Shown: positions 13,399 through 25,277 of the stretch, in pieces
Layout of the letters: every line of letters begins with the position of its first letter
Position numbering within the stretch: position 1 is the first letter of the stretch
Source of the DNA: Rhodeus uyekii
Taxonomy: Eukaryota > Chordata > Actinopteri > Cypriniformes > Acheilognathidae
Assembly: GCA_037043235.1 (NCBI GenBank)
Contig: JAWRVZ010000004.1
Coordinates: 4,431,501-4,495,500, forward strand
DNA: 64,000 nucleotides
Direction: 5' to 3'
Program-made: the position numbers and the translations under genes
Notes under the pieces: model-generated
Seen by the model: the letters and a program-made list of their open reading frames with translations, nothing else
Told to the model about the DNA's origin: nothing
Database searches by the model: none

Positions 13399-13976
13399 AG
13401 GGCCAGTCACACAGCCAAAACGCATTACGCACAGATTTTCGTTTCTGTGCGGAGCGTACGTCGTATGCGTAATTCGTTGGTGGAACGAACGTGGACCGTC
13501 AGTGATTGTAAGTGGATGTGCGTCGAAGGCGGTTTGTGCGTGATTTTGAGTTTTGAACGGTTCAATTTTTACGACGAACAACTGTGCGTCGGCGTGCGTT
13601 ATTCATGAGTCGGCGTGCGTAGTTTATGCGTCGAGTATGCGTGACTATGCGCGGGACACGCGTCGGCCGTCAGTGCTTATGTGTCGGAACTGGTTCGAAA
13701 CCGCGCACGTCCACGTCCGTCCACTGACGCCCCACCTTCATATCACGCATGAACCGCGCACGTATCACGTTCCTTCCACTGACAATGTGGATTCTGAAAG
13801 TGCTTATACGTGGATCGTTCGCGAAGCGTGTGTGTTTGGACGCGCTCTGTCAGTGATTCATGCGTCGGCCGTGCATCGAATGTTCGTGGAATACTTTGGT
13901 CAATTTCTCGACGCACAAGCACGCATAAACCCAATCTGTGAGTGATTCGTGCGTGATCGGCTGTGTGACTGGCCCT
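13399..13976. mobile_element. CpG-dense Harbinger-like MITE, copy B (complete)
   Basis: The element is 578 bp with perfect terminal inverted repeats AGGGCCAGTCACACAGCC / GGCTGTGTGACTGGCCCT. It is bracketed by the 3-bp duplication TTA (13396-13398 and 13977-13979). A 3-bp TWA target duplication fits the PIF/Harbinger superfamily. The interior is packed with CpG and CGTGCG motifs. No transposase is present. Confidence 0.85.
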
Positions 13977-14325
13977 TTAGTTCACCAGTGATATGAACAC
14001 TTTTGCTAAATACATGCACTATATTAGCCTATATATCACTTAACCTGTTAGTGATGTCTTAAATATTTAATGTGTTTTTAAAATAAATGACAGCCACTGT
14101 GTAAATGTATATTTCAACAACAAAACATAGTTTTATAATTAGATTTAGAAGATAATGCAAAAACTTTCTTTAACTGCATCTGTTATTTGAATGTTGATTC
14201 ATTATATCTAAAAATAAATAGCAGCTACATTTTTGTTAATATTCTGTTGTTAACCTTTAATATTATATTAAATAATGCCTACAAATAGCTCAAAATGACG
14301 TTTAAGCAGCACAAGTGGCAATATG

Positions 14326-14353
14326 TCCATCCGTCCGTCCATCCATCCATCCA
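14326..14353. repeat. (CCRT)n tetranucleotide repeat
   Basis: A short run of CCAT/CCGT units lies in intron 2. Confidence 0.9.
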
Positions 14354-16566
14354 CTTTAATAAGACATAATTTTGTGTTATTTGTAGGCACTCACGCTTTT
14401 TGACCAGTTCATTTTAACAGAACAGATCACTAGCCTCAAGAAAATAATTTTTTGTAGTATTTACTTTTAAATTAAACAAGCAGATTTACAAACAGTTTTT
14501 GATCTCCAACCCTAGTTGGATATGCTTCGTCTCTGCCCATACACTTTTAACTACACATGCCTAAAAAAAAAACATAATAGGACAGCCTCGGACATTGCAC
14601 TCTTGTTTCAAAGCCTTTGAAATTAGATTTAGAGTTATATGTAATTTTTGGCCCTTTGTATGGATTATATACCATGAACATTGAAAAAAAGCAATTGTAG
14701 AAATGTGACTATGATTCATATGATCCTTTTTTCAGGCCTTGATTGTAGAGTCGGAGCTGCGCTTTTGATCTATATTGAATTGTTAAAAAAAGAGAGAGAA
14801 TAAATTAAAAGAGCCAGAGATTGTCTTTGTGCATTTTTGGATGAAATGAAGTGATTTCTAATCTACTGTAGAGATCTATCTTATGGCCTAGTGCTACAAT
14901 TTTCAGTTTCAAAAGCGAAAAATCATTATAACAATTTTGCAGAGCCACAATTTGAGCTGTTCGTTTTTCAGCTTTCTTGGTGGGCACATTCTTATTTCCT
15001 TTCTGCGGCCGTGGTCTGTCACATTGCATTAAACTCCTTCCTCTTCCTCATTCTTGTAAATGCAGTGCAAATCTTCTGCATATAAAGTTTATCTTTAAGA
15101 GGAAGCTATGCATGAACAGATAGCACTGCTTATTGAGTGTGTCTGACAGCGAGAACTGGAATATTCCTTGCATTTGTGTTTTGCATTTGACATGATATTC
15201 TTTTTTTTATGTATTCACAGCAGTGGGGATCAGTTATTTCCAAACCAGCAAACTTTAATCATATGCGTTGGTAATACCTGTGCCTTAGTAATACCTTTTC
15301 TTTGTTTGTTTGTCTGGATGTGTGCAATAGAAAAGCTGAATTTTCAGCAGCCATAACTCCATTAGTCTAGCCATACGTCTAATATTCATATTTAGAAGCA
15401 TGAAGTCATTTTAAAAATCAGATCTGGTAGAAATAGCACCTTAAAGATTAAGTGCTTAAATTAAAATTTCAAACATTTCTTTCTAACAGGTTTTCCAAAT
15501 GTCTGTTTGCACCTTTGGATGGACTTATGAAGTACTTATATATGTCTTCATATGTTAAGCTTTGCAGTATTTATTTTTTGTAAGCTTGGCATTACCCCAA
15601 AGATCAGCATTAATATGGTGCTGGTTGGCATATGCTTCTTTGTTTACTGTTTATCCTTATTTGAGGGCAGATTACAGGACTAATAACGTTCGCCACATGC
15701 AGCAGGGAGATATACGTTCTCATTAGCAGTGATTAGCATTTCACTAACTCTTGCAAGAGGCCACACTTTGATGTTCTCCCCCTAGTCCAAATACTCTGAA
15801 GTAATTGCCTTTGCTCCATGTGTCGTTTATCCAAAGCCTCATCCTGCTATCTCTCAGCTTTTCAATACTCTCCACTCAGTTATTTATTTTTCCACTCTTG
15901 TTCTTGAGCTTGTTGATTGGTTAAGGAGATAGGACTAAGGAAAGAAGTGAAGGGTTAGCACAGAACACAAGCTTATGGTCCCTAAAGCTGATTAATTTCA
16001 AGCTAGGACGATTTCTGTCTCTGCGTCATTATTTTTAGCAGTGTTAAGGTATTAAGTGATCAGTGTACTGTCAGGTGTGTACTGTATGTGTGGTGTCGGA
16101 GACTAAGTGGATAAAGAGTTTATAATGTAAATGTAAAAGTGTACTTTTCATTTTTCTAAGTGCTCAGGCTTACTCAAAATCTGATTTTCAGCTGGTGGAC
16201 AGTAAAACAGGAAGAATAAAACCTGATCATATATAAGAACTGAAATATAATTCGCGTATGACTTGAAGTAGTAAGAACACCTTAGTATTGGCCCTGCAAC
16301 TACCCAGAACACCCTAACAACCGCATAGGAATGTGCTTACAAAGACTAGCAACCACCCACTATATCCTAACATAATGGTGATGGGTTTTGTATTTTTGTT
16401 AATGTTAAAGTCAAGAGAATCTCATCATTTTAAATTTGTGTCTCCAACAGTGGAAAATAGCAGTAAGGTTTTTGCTGACAAAGTCAATAATACTAATTTA
16501 ATATGACTGCATTTGTTAGTTTTTCAGAAAATGGTGGCTGAAAACAGAAGTTATGTTCTTAACATA

Positions 16567-16900
16567 GTCAAGTCAGATTTATTTATATAGCGCTTTTTAC
16601 AATACAGATTATTTCAAAGCAGCTTGATTTCAAAACAGTGCATGATTATTATATTGACAACAATTCAAGCCAAATATTAAATCCAGTTTGATCTGGTTGG
16701 AGATGGGTTCATGATCTTCACACTTCAGGGCTGTTTTGTGCTCGTGTCAAGGCGCAGATCCTTCATCTGATCTGGATACGGCCGGATCCGGCTGACCATG
16801 ATAACCTCGGGATAAACGGAGACTAATATCAGCGTAGATGCCATTCTTCTTCTGATGTAACGAAGACATGAAGGAGACATAGGAGAAAACTGTACAGGCA
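16567..16900. repeat. Dispersed fish repeat near exon 3
   Basis: The block begins AAGTCAGATTTATTTATATAGCGC and continues through TTGATCTGGTTGGAGATGGG to GGAGACTAATATCAGCGTAG. I recognise these motifs as recurrent in cyprinid introns, but I cannot give a family name. It ends about 125 bp before exon 3. Confidence 0.5.
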
Positions 16901-17025
16901 TTGTGGATTTTGTCTGACAATCTGGGAGAACAAGACGTTATATGAAGAAAGCATCAGACATTTTAGCAAACAAACCACCGCATAACATTTATTTAAAATT
17001 ATTATCCTTTTCTTTGCCGTTCCAG

Positions 17026-17188
17026 GAAAGAACAGCACCTTCTCTCTTCAGTGAACTGCTGGTATCTGGTTTTAAACCAGACTCGAAGAGAAAGTAGAGA
17101 TCACGCCACTCTTAACGACATTTACATCAACAATGTCATCGTCCGCCTGGCTCAGATCAGCGATGACGTCATCCGGCTCTTCAAAAAG
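17026..17188 (+). CDS. srgap3: srgap3 exon 3: F-BAR
   Basis: This exon encodes about residues 82-136, continuing the F-BAR helices: RKEQHLLSSVNCWYLVLNQT, then RRESRDHATLNDIYINNVIV, then RLAQISDDVIRLFKK. The acceptor is GTTCCAG|G and the donor AAG|GTCTGT. RKEQHLLSSV aligns with the mammalian KKDQYLLSPV, so the missing residues at the exon 2/3 junction lie just before it. The NCWYLV and RESRDHATL signatures are family-wide, and NNVIVRL favours srgap3. Confidence 0.96.
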
Positions 17189-17268
17189 GTCTGTATCTTT
17201 CAGACATGCATTGCATTGAGGGAAACAGTATTGCATCTATATTGCTCTGTTGTAGACAGATATATGTT

Positions 17269-18110
17269 GGTAACACTTTATTTTGATAGTCCACTTCAGA
17301 CATTCTGACAATAAGTATAACTATAAGTAACTTTGCAACTACATGTAAACTACCAGTCTGCTAACACTTTTTGATGGTCCCCCAACAAACATTCTATTGA
17401 TTATAAGTAACTTTGCAAGTACAGTAATACCTTGGTTTACGAGCGACTTGGTATACGAACAAATCGGTGTACGAGCATGGAGGGTCAAATCGGTGTACGG
17501 GGGGTGGGGGGGTTGCGGAGTATAATATATATTATAATATATATAATAATATATATTATTATAACCTTATAATATTTATATTATAATAAATTCACTCATT
17601 TGCAATTGAATCCTTGCTTTCCCCGCTCCCCCCTCCTCCCGCCTCTCCTCTCCTCCACGCACACTCCTCAAAGCTGAAGTGCTTTGAGCAGAGCACTGCA
17701 TTACAGTAAATTGTCAAGTATTTTTAGAGTTTAATTGTCAATTATTAATTAGTATTTATATGAGATCTTAATGGTTATAATTTTAACTGTAATTAAAAGG
17801 TTAAACCAAAAAAATATTTAAAATGGGCATTTATGGTCGAATCTTGTATCTTAATGGAACAAATTAATTGATTTTTAGTGCATTCTTATGGGGACAATTT
17901 TTTTGGTGTACGAGCATTTTGGTTTACGAGCTCGCTCTTGAAACAAATTAAACTCGTAAACCGAGGTATTACTCTACATGTCAACTTACTCTACTAACCC
18001 TAACCCTTACCAAACAACTAAAAGTAAGACTCTTATGAGAGTTAGTTGACATATGATGGAAATTCTAGTTAATACAATGTCAAAAGTTGACTATCGAAAT
18101 AAAGTGTAAC
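17269..18110. mobile_element. Nonautonomous DNA element with GGTAACACTTTA-type ends (interrupted)
   Basis: The left end GGTAACACTTTATTTTGATAG and the right end CTATCGAAATAAAGTGTAAC are imperfect inverted repeats. The interior is interrupted at 17422-17974 by a Tigger-like element. These ends resemble a class of fish elements that start GGTAACACTTTA. The superfamily is not assigned. Confidence 0.7.
17422..17974. mobile_element. Tigger/pogo-like element C1, nested
   Basis: The element is 553 bp between TA dinucleotides. The left end CAGTAATACCTTGGTTTACG and the right end CGTAAACCGAGGTATTACTC are inverted repeats. It has the same family ends as 45947-46878 but the opposite orientation: the GAGCTCGCTCTTG block is on the right here and on the left there. 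The interior is AT-rich and noncoding. Confidence 0.85.
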
Positions 18111-21061
18111 AATACATTGGTATAAATTCATGAAAACGAGATGATTCATTATTTGGTCTGTTGACAGTTTATTTAGTGGACTTTTAGGTGTGCTCTGGCA
18201 TATTGAAAATAAACTAAATGCCACAACATTTTCTAAGCAGTGTAGTTCTTCTAGCAGTACGTCTACTGGTGACATTGAACGTTTCCAAACATGGGAAATC
18301 GTAACACCATCCGCTGCTCCAAAATCATTATAAATTCTTCCACACATCTTGGTGACTTCATACATTTGCATGCATTTTTTTTGGCAGACATTTTTCTTAG
18401 CACAGCAACGTCTACCTCCTACGTTCTCGCTTAGCTGTTGTGAATTTCAGGTTGTGGTTTTAAATGCTTGCAGACGGTGTAACTGTACGGATGGCATGCT
18501 ACAAAATGAATGGGCATATCTAAATGCATCCCGTCTCACAGTGTGAGTACAGCCTATTTATGCACATCCTCTCAGAGTTAAAGTCATACTGTGGTGAGGA
18601 GTGCCGCCACTGGCTGCATTCGCCGTGGTGTGACTTCTGGGCTATATGAGTTGGAACGCTGTCAACACATAGCCCGGATTCCTGTGGTGAAATCCAAACA
18701 CTACTAGCGTGTTTACACCTGACTGCTTTTCCTGTAGGTGAGGCCCTGTGCTTCCAGCCACCATTCATAGGAGAGTGGTTCAGTGAGGTGACTGTGAACC
18801 AATAAAACACACCGAGAGCACCTTGGGAAACTGTTAATTGCCTGCAGTGAGTGTACTCAAGGTCACCTAAGATACCCTATTCTCTATGAATGTACGCTTG
18901 AATGCTGCTGTGATGTGACAAGCCCTTTTTAGAAATATGACTGAACTGAGCCTTAGTATCCATCATTATAAATTGTATCTGATTTTATCCTGATTCACAA
19001 GCTTTCATTTCGATTCAGATTATCAGTTCAATGTGATTCAGTTTTTATGTGAGCATATTTCAGTTATAATTCCCATTTTGCTTATTAAAAAAATGTGTTC
19101 TCTCACAGCTAATACTGATAATAATATAGGGAACCGTATAAATTAACATAGTACAAAAACAATCGAAATAAATGTGAAATGTGATAAACGTGAAGAAACC
19201 TTTAAATTGCATTTTTTTGTGTAAAACTATTATAACTTGTAAAATTACTATAAAATTATAAACTCAGAAACTTCACTTTAATTTTGTGAATATTATCAAA
19301 CTGGCCCTAAAGAGTCATTTGTTCATAAATGGAACATCACTGGCTTTGTTGTACAGTCTCTTTTTGATTCGTGGAAATGAATCTATTTAAAAGATTTAAT
19401 CAGATATTTTTACACAATCATCTTTACAACACTGTGGCAAATAAATCTGTGGTATTTCAGTCCAAATTCATCAATAACTTTATGTTGATGAATCTTTGAA
19501 ACCAGAATGAACAGTTTTCCAATTAACATTTTTGCGTTTTGTTGCAGTGGTGCAGTTCATGGTAATACTATTCAATGTCATTCTGTGATTTAAGGACAGT
19601 TTTGATTATTTTTGGTACTGTTGTATCTTTGGATCACTCCTTGATGTTCAATGTAAATTGTGGATCCTGAAGCCAGAACTGTTCACCTTGAATCACCAAC
19701 TGATGAGTCTGTCATCTGGAATAATGAACAGTCTTCCGTATCCGTAAGCTCTTATTTGAACCTTTTCTTTAATTATGTGTTTGGGACATTCAGTAGCAGT
19801 TAGTAAACACTAACAGCAGGTTTGTCCACGCCAAAGGATTCCAGCAGACATTGAGATGAGAAACCTACACCTGAGGTCAGCGAAATGTTTCACTGGGCAG
19901 GATGAAAGAATGGATGAGGATGAATGAGCAGCAGAGACAGCTGGGAAACATGTACTGTAGCTTGACAGCATTTTGAACGGTCTTACGCTAGCATTACCAG
20001 TGGCAAGATACTGCAGTGTGTCAGTGGCTTTGGCTCTTTCATAATGTTGCATCAGAGGTTTTTCACTGAGAGCTCTTCCCATATATTCTCTGCTCTTAAT
20101 GTGATGTATGCAATAATACTGATTCTCTATCCTCATGGCCTGATTTTGCTCAACAAAAGCATGCATTTGCAATGGGTTTTGTGGGGAAGGGATTTGATAA
20201 TTATCTTATGAAAATTTTATAATTTTACGTTTGTTTTTCACTGAACATGAAAGCTAGGTTTTGTCCAAAATATTAGATTTAAAAAAAACATTACATTTAG
20301 ATGACATTTGCCATCACTCATGTAAATCTTTAAAAACTTTGATAATTTTCAATTTACATTTACCATATTTATTGGTTTTATGCAATAACATGAAATTACT
20401 TATTTTTAAGAATTTTATTGTAATATTGTACATCCCTCAATATGAACATTTCTCATCAAATTCTTATAAAAACTGTTCTGAGCTGTACTATCCATATTAG
20501 TTTTTGAATTTCTGTACTTATTGTATATCAACAGTTGTCTAATTAAAAAAAACTTGTTGATACATTTATAAAACAACTGAGAACTCATATAAGCAACAAA
20601 AGAGCAACTAACTTTATTCAGACATTTAATGTCCTTCATCAGATGCTGTGGTATGTTAAGTCTACATATCACCTTAAGACAAAATCAATATATGAATGAA
20701 ATATAGTGTGCATGACTATGTTTGTAAATTGGTTGCAGGGATAAGTGTGTATGTGTATGTACACATTCATGTGTAGAGAGAGATTATTTTTGATCCCTAA
20801 GCACAGGCCTGACTATACTCATGCTGTAGCCTTTATTGATTGCTGAGAATTATGGTCCATTATGCTTTACGAACATAAAAGGGCTTCAGAGGGCTACTGG
20901 CGTAATTCATTCGAGTAGACTGGGATCATGCTCACTCGCTATGTGCATTTTCAAATATGACAGCTCTCTGTTGCATCAAAATATTATAAAATGTTATTTG
21001 TGCAGGACGGATCATTCCAGTATTGTTATTTGTGTACTATTATAGTATTCATTCACCTTTT

Positions 21062-21310
21062 GAGTGAGCTTTTATTTTCATATTTTTAGTTTCAGACCCT
21101 TTTTGTGCTTTTATCTTTTTTTTTCTTTTTTTCTGTTGAGCTTTAATTTAATTTTAGTTTTAGTTTTAATAACTTTAATACTTCATTTAGTTGCCAAGGC
21201 AACATCTCTAAATTTAAGATTACGTTTTTCCATCTTTTTCCATATTAATATTCTTTTTCAGCTTTATTTCAATTGCCGAAATTGACTTTTAAAACTTTGT
21301 TTTAATTAAC
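21062..21310. repeat. TTTTAG-rich dispersed repeat
   Basis: T-rich sequence with repeated TTTTAGTTT words and GTTGCCAAGGCAACAT. I recognise this motif combination as a recurrent fish interspersed repeat. The borders are approximate. Confidence 0.4.
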
Positions 21311-21551
21311 AATAACAATACTGCTCTTAAACAGTTGTTACTTGAACAGGTGTTTTGTGCACTATTTAATAACATTTAGTTATTTTATGTTTTGTTTTCT
21401 TTATGTACTGTGCAGTTTGTCATATGATTTTCTTTTTGAGGAAGCAGTATCTCAAGAGAAAACTGATTCCTACGCACAGGTTTTGAAGGTTGACAAGGTG
21501 ATGCTTGTACCTGTAGGTTCTGTCGGCATGGGAGTTTTACCAGACATTTTA

Positions 21552-21573
21552 TGTATGTATGTATGTATGTATG
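21552..21573. repeat. (ATGT)n tetranucleotide repeat
   Basis: About five ATGT units pass into a short GT run in intron 3. Confidence 0.9.
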
Positions 21574-21762
21574 TGTGTGTGCGTGGGTGAGTATATCTTA
21601 TCTGGGACAGTCTCTAAGTCTCTGTCTTTTGTGCCTAATGAAAAAACTTGTGCTTGCAGTGAACAATTTCCAGCTTCCCTGGAGCTCTTGCCCTCTTGTT
21701 TCTGCCAGATTGTCTCGCTTGCTTTAGAGTTAAATGCAGTACATTCTCTCTCTTTCGGCTAC

Positions 21763-21765
<3 letters not shown>

Positions 21766-21806
<41 letters not shown>
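21766..21806. repeat. (GT)n microsatellite
   Basis: About 20 GT units, followed by CACGCACATG. Confidence 0.95.
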
Positions 21807-21808
<2 letters not shown>

Positions 21809-22297
21809 ACGCACATGTAGATGTAAGCAGGAGTAGCTTAGCTGTGTGGGAGGAGGTACAAAATGTTTTCCTTCTCTCCTAGAGTTGTCTTCTTTCCCGT
21901 TAGCTTGTTTAAAGCTTTATTAAATTATTATATTACCACAGGAATTCATAAGCAATTTTCAGTGTCACAGTCTTCATCTGTCTGAATCAGCCTGGTTCCT
22001 GTCTGGACCATTGTTTACAAAAGCGCAGGAAACAATGCTGCAGAGGTTATTTGAAAAGCGATGAATCAAATGACAATCGATTGAAAACATGCACCTTTTG
22101 CTGCACTATAGTGCGATCCACCATACAATGAGAAACATGAAGCCACTAGTCTGATGTTGATGGGGCTTTAAATTAAATAGTTAAAATTCGATCATCCAGT
22201 ACTGAAACCCTAGTTATATAGTCACCTTTGTCAAACCAACCTGCTGTTATTAGCTGCTATTAGCTTACTGCATGCTACACAGTATGTACTATAGGAT

Positions 22298-22720
22298 ATT
22301 ACATTTACATTTATTCATTTAGCAGACACTTTTATCCAAAGCGACTTACAATTTGTGGAATACAGAAAGCGATTCATCCTGAAGATGCAAAAGTACACAA
22401 GAGTGCTTTCAATGCAAAGTTTCAAACATACAAGTAGTAGAAGCCTGGGGAATAGAGGAAGGTTTCTTTCTTTTTTTGCGTGTGTGTCATGTTAGGTGCT
22501 CATGAAAAAGGTGAGTTTTTTTTAGCAGTCTTTTAAATATTGCCAAGGATTCTGCATTTCAGATGAAGGCAGGGAGATCGTTCCACCAGCAAGGAATGGT
22601 GAACAAAAATGTTCTTGAGTAATTTTTTTTTTTATTGCTTTCGTCGCTCGTTGTGATCGGTGGACAGTTTCTGGTAGGTGTGTGGAAGTATGAAGGTGCT
22701 GAGCCTATGTTAGTTCTGTA
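22298..22720. repeat. Dispersed fish repeat with SINE-like GCAGACACTTTTATCC motif
   Basis: It begins ACATTTACATTTATTCATTT, followed by GCAGACACTTTTATCCAAAG, the same motif as the tail of the SINEs in this window. The rest differs from those SINEs and includes GGAGATCGTTCCACCAGCAA and TTTCTGGTAGGTGTGTGGAAG-like sequence. It is probably a separate family that shares the tail. Borders and name are uncertain. Confidence 0.45.
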
Positions 22721-23178
22721 AGCAAGTGTCAGTGCTTTGTATAGTATGCAGTGTAATTTATTTACCAAGTTAGTAGTAGGTATTTCTTCTGAATATCCCA
22801 TGCATGCATTTTTATTGCAGAATGTATTATACACTGTACTATATAGCCTACTGCTAGTATAAAAGTATGCTATTTTAAACACATTCAAGCATAACCGTAG
22901 AAAACCATGAGCTAAAAAAGTACTCTTTCATTAAATCCTTTTGGTATGTTTTTTTTATAGCTTGGATTCTGGATGCTAGTCAAGTATGTTTGTAATGCTT
23001 GACAGGTTATAAAAAAAGAACGGGATTTTTGCTGCATTAAAAAATAAAATAAAATAAAACACCATAAAGCATGCAAGTTTTTAAAGGAAATTAACAAGTT
23101 GAATAAGTAATGTTTTGGTTGTCATTTTTAAATAAAATCTTGAGTTTGACTAATTTGCTACCCATTTTATGTTTGCAG

Positions 23179-23241
23179 AGTAAAGATATTGGCATTCAGA
23201 TGCACGAGGAGCTGGTGAAAGTGACGAACGAGCTGTACACT
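23179..23241 (+). CDS. srgap3: srgap3 exon 4: F-BAR
   Basis: A 63-nt exon encoding 21 residues (about 137-157), split as SKDIGIQMHEE and LVKVTNELYT. It starts and ends in phase 0. The borders are TTGCAG|AGT and ACT|GTGAGT. QMHEEL.KVTNELYT matches srgap3, where srgap1 and srgap2 have DLMKVLNELY. Because it is a multiple of three, it could be skipped without a frameshift. Confidence 0.96.
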
Positions 23242-24607
23242 GTGAGTATAATGTCTCTCAATCTCTCTCTCTTTATTTTTTCTTCTCTCTATTTTTCTCA
23301 CTCTCGCTCTGAATGGGGCTCTCACCCGCTGTGTCCTGCCATGCACCATGGAAACGCTGACTTTCCGGCCAAGAACAAAAACAGTTTGGCTGTGCGACAG
23401 CTTGGAGAAGAAAGAAACTGTTGCTTCACATAGTTTTCTATTAAAGGATGGGAAACTGAATCAAGGGATTTTTTGAGAGAGAGAATAATGAAAGTAGTAC
23501 TATTTGTAATTGTGGTTGTGATGGGAAAATTGTTGATTGGAAGAGACGCCCGTTCCACACCTTTTTAAGCTTCATAATAGTCACTTCTTTAATTGTTTCC
23601 ACATTGCATTTTAAGTTGCCTCAGAATCTGGGTCATTAGGAGCTGAAATCCTTCTTTGATTCCATTGCTTTAGTTTCTCTTTCATCAACATTTTCTCCTC
23701 AACCATGATGCATGCTCTGTCTTCTTTCAATTCAAGCTACCTCTGCAGAGGAACTGGCTGCAATTAATGTTGTCATCCATGATAGGACATCAGAAAAGAT
23801 TCTTCTTCATCGCTTGATCTATTCCAGATGTCCCCTTTACATTTTTATGCAGGTGGCATAGTAAAATGTCTCGCCCGTATCCCTGAATGGAGCTAGCTAC
23901 GGTATAGCTCGTATGATCATTCTCCTATTGTCTCAACTCTTGACTGAGGCTGTTAATCTCAGTTTCAAACAAGTCTAAGATGCCAATGTACTCGACCTAC
24001 CATAAAAGATCTGAAACTATAAATCATAGTTCGTAAGCCATTCTTAAAATACTTTGGAGCACAGTCATGATGCTTATGAATCAGGGAGACCCTATTTCTT
24101 CCTTTAAAATGTTATGCGGTTTGAGATGTGCTGCTCAGATGCTGATGTGTTTCAAGGTCACTGACAGGGAGTGTAATGTATCGCTGGAGGAGACATGGTA
24201 GAGAATCATTATACTTTCCCTGCAACTCTTTCTCTTTGCTCTCTTGCCTCTCTTTTCCTCAAATAAAGCCTTTTCAGGATACCGAATCCCTGCAGAAAGA
24301 TCTAAATTATTATGTTGTGCGTCATTGTGGTCACAAAATATTTATTATGTCATTTTTCTGCTAAGTAGACACAGAAAGGCTCTCGGTTATATTATTAGAA
24401 GGCTTATGCAGTTTCATTCATTATGTGCGTTATTATTCCTTTTTGGATGATAATGTGTATATATATGATAATATTTTGATTTGATATTTGACCCTTTATT
24501 TTCCACCTGTATAGATCTGCTGTTTTGTACAGCAGCAGCATGACTTACTTACTCACAGCAGCATTTCGTGTCTGTATTGGCAGTAGCAACAAGACCAAAC
24601 ATGACTA

Positions 24608-25277
24608 CAGTGATCCCTCGTTTATCGCGGTTAATGTGGACCGTAACTCCCCGCGATAGGTGAAAATCCGGGAAGTAGGATTGGCCCCCCTAGGAATTTG
24701 TGTAGGTACCAGAATGTTTAAAATATGTATATTTATACTTTAAATATATTTTAATTAAATCTATTTCATTACAAAACCTTAATATTATACATTTACAGTC
24801 TCTCTCATACGACACATATTATGGTGCGCTACACTTATCAATGACAGTAGTATCTTGAGACTTGACTACAGTAATGACAACGATGACAGACCTGTGCGGT
24901 TCGATGAATGTGATGATGATGGTGTTATTGCACTGGTATAATGAGGCCTTTAAATAAGTTTGAGAAGCGCCTCCGTCAGATATCGGCGCTGGATCGTCAA
25001 CATTTGCTTCTGAGAGAGGCGAAGAGGCTCCCACTCCACTCGTGCTCTCATTCGTCGATCTCGCGCCGGGAACCAATCACGTGTCTTGTCTGAGTGCCCA
25101 TGGGTGTGAACAAAGCCTCTGAGAGAGTTTCTCTCGCATCACGAAGAAGCAACGCTGCTTTCCGCAATATGGCTGCTGATATGGCGGTATTTTGGAATTT
25201 TTCTTTTTCAATGAATATTTTTGAAAAATCCATGATGCACTGAGAAAGTTGAACCGCGAAGTGGCGAGGGATTACTG
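24608..25277. mobile_element. Tigger/pogo-like element D1
   Basis: The element is 670 bp between TA dinucleotides. The left end CAGTGATCCCTCGTTTATCG and the right end GCGAAGTGGCGAGGGATTAC-TG are inverted repeats. The interior contains CTCATTCGTCGATCTCGCG, shared with the truncated relative at 57316-57672. No transposase frame is visible. Confidence 0.85.

Larger units (their letters stand above)
3110..17025 (+). other. Intron 2 (13.9 kb)
   Basis: This is the largest intron in the window. It is rich in transposon remnants: two Tigger-like elements (3344-5256), a cyprinid dispersed repeat (9284-10058), a SINE (11076-11227), two CpG-dense MITEs (about 11329-13976), and a dispersed repeat next to exon 3 (16567-16900). 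Unassigned unique-looking sequence covers about 5260-9280 and 14000-16560. A 15-nt, phase-2 microexon restoring the mammalian-like F-BAR length could lie here, but I did not find one. Confidence 0.85.
17189..23178 (+). other. Intron 3
   Basis: This 6-kb intron starts with a transposon nested inside another (17269-18110). It then carries a TTTTAG-rich dispersed repeat (about 21062-21310), ATGT and GT microsatellites (21552-21806) and another dispersed repeat (22298-22720). In about 18115-21060 I see only AT-rich unique sequence and no exon. Confidence 0.85.

Noticed and set aside
13553..13945. 130-codon open frame in a GC-rich region
   Set aside because: It lies wholly inside the CpG-dense MITE and has no protein motif. 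A similar frame in copy A is only partly preserved.
22559..22888. Minus-strand 109-codon open frame
   Set aside because: It overlaps a dispersed repeat and has no recognisable domain or splice context.
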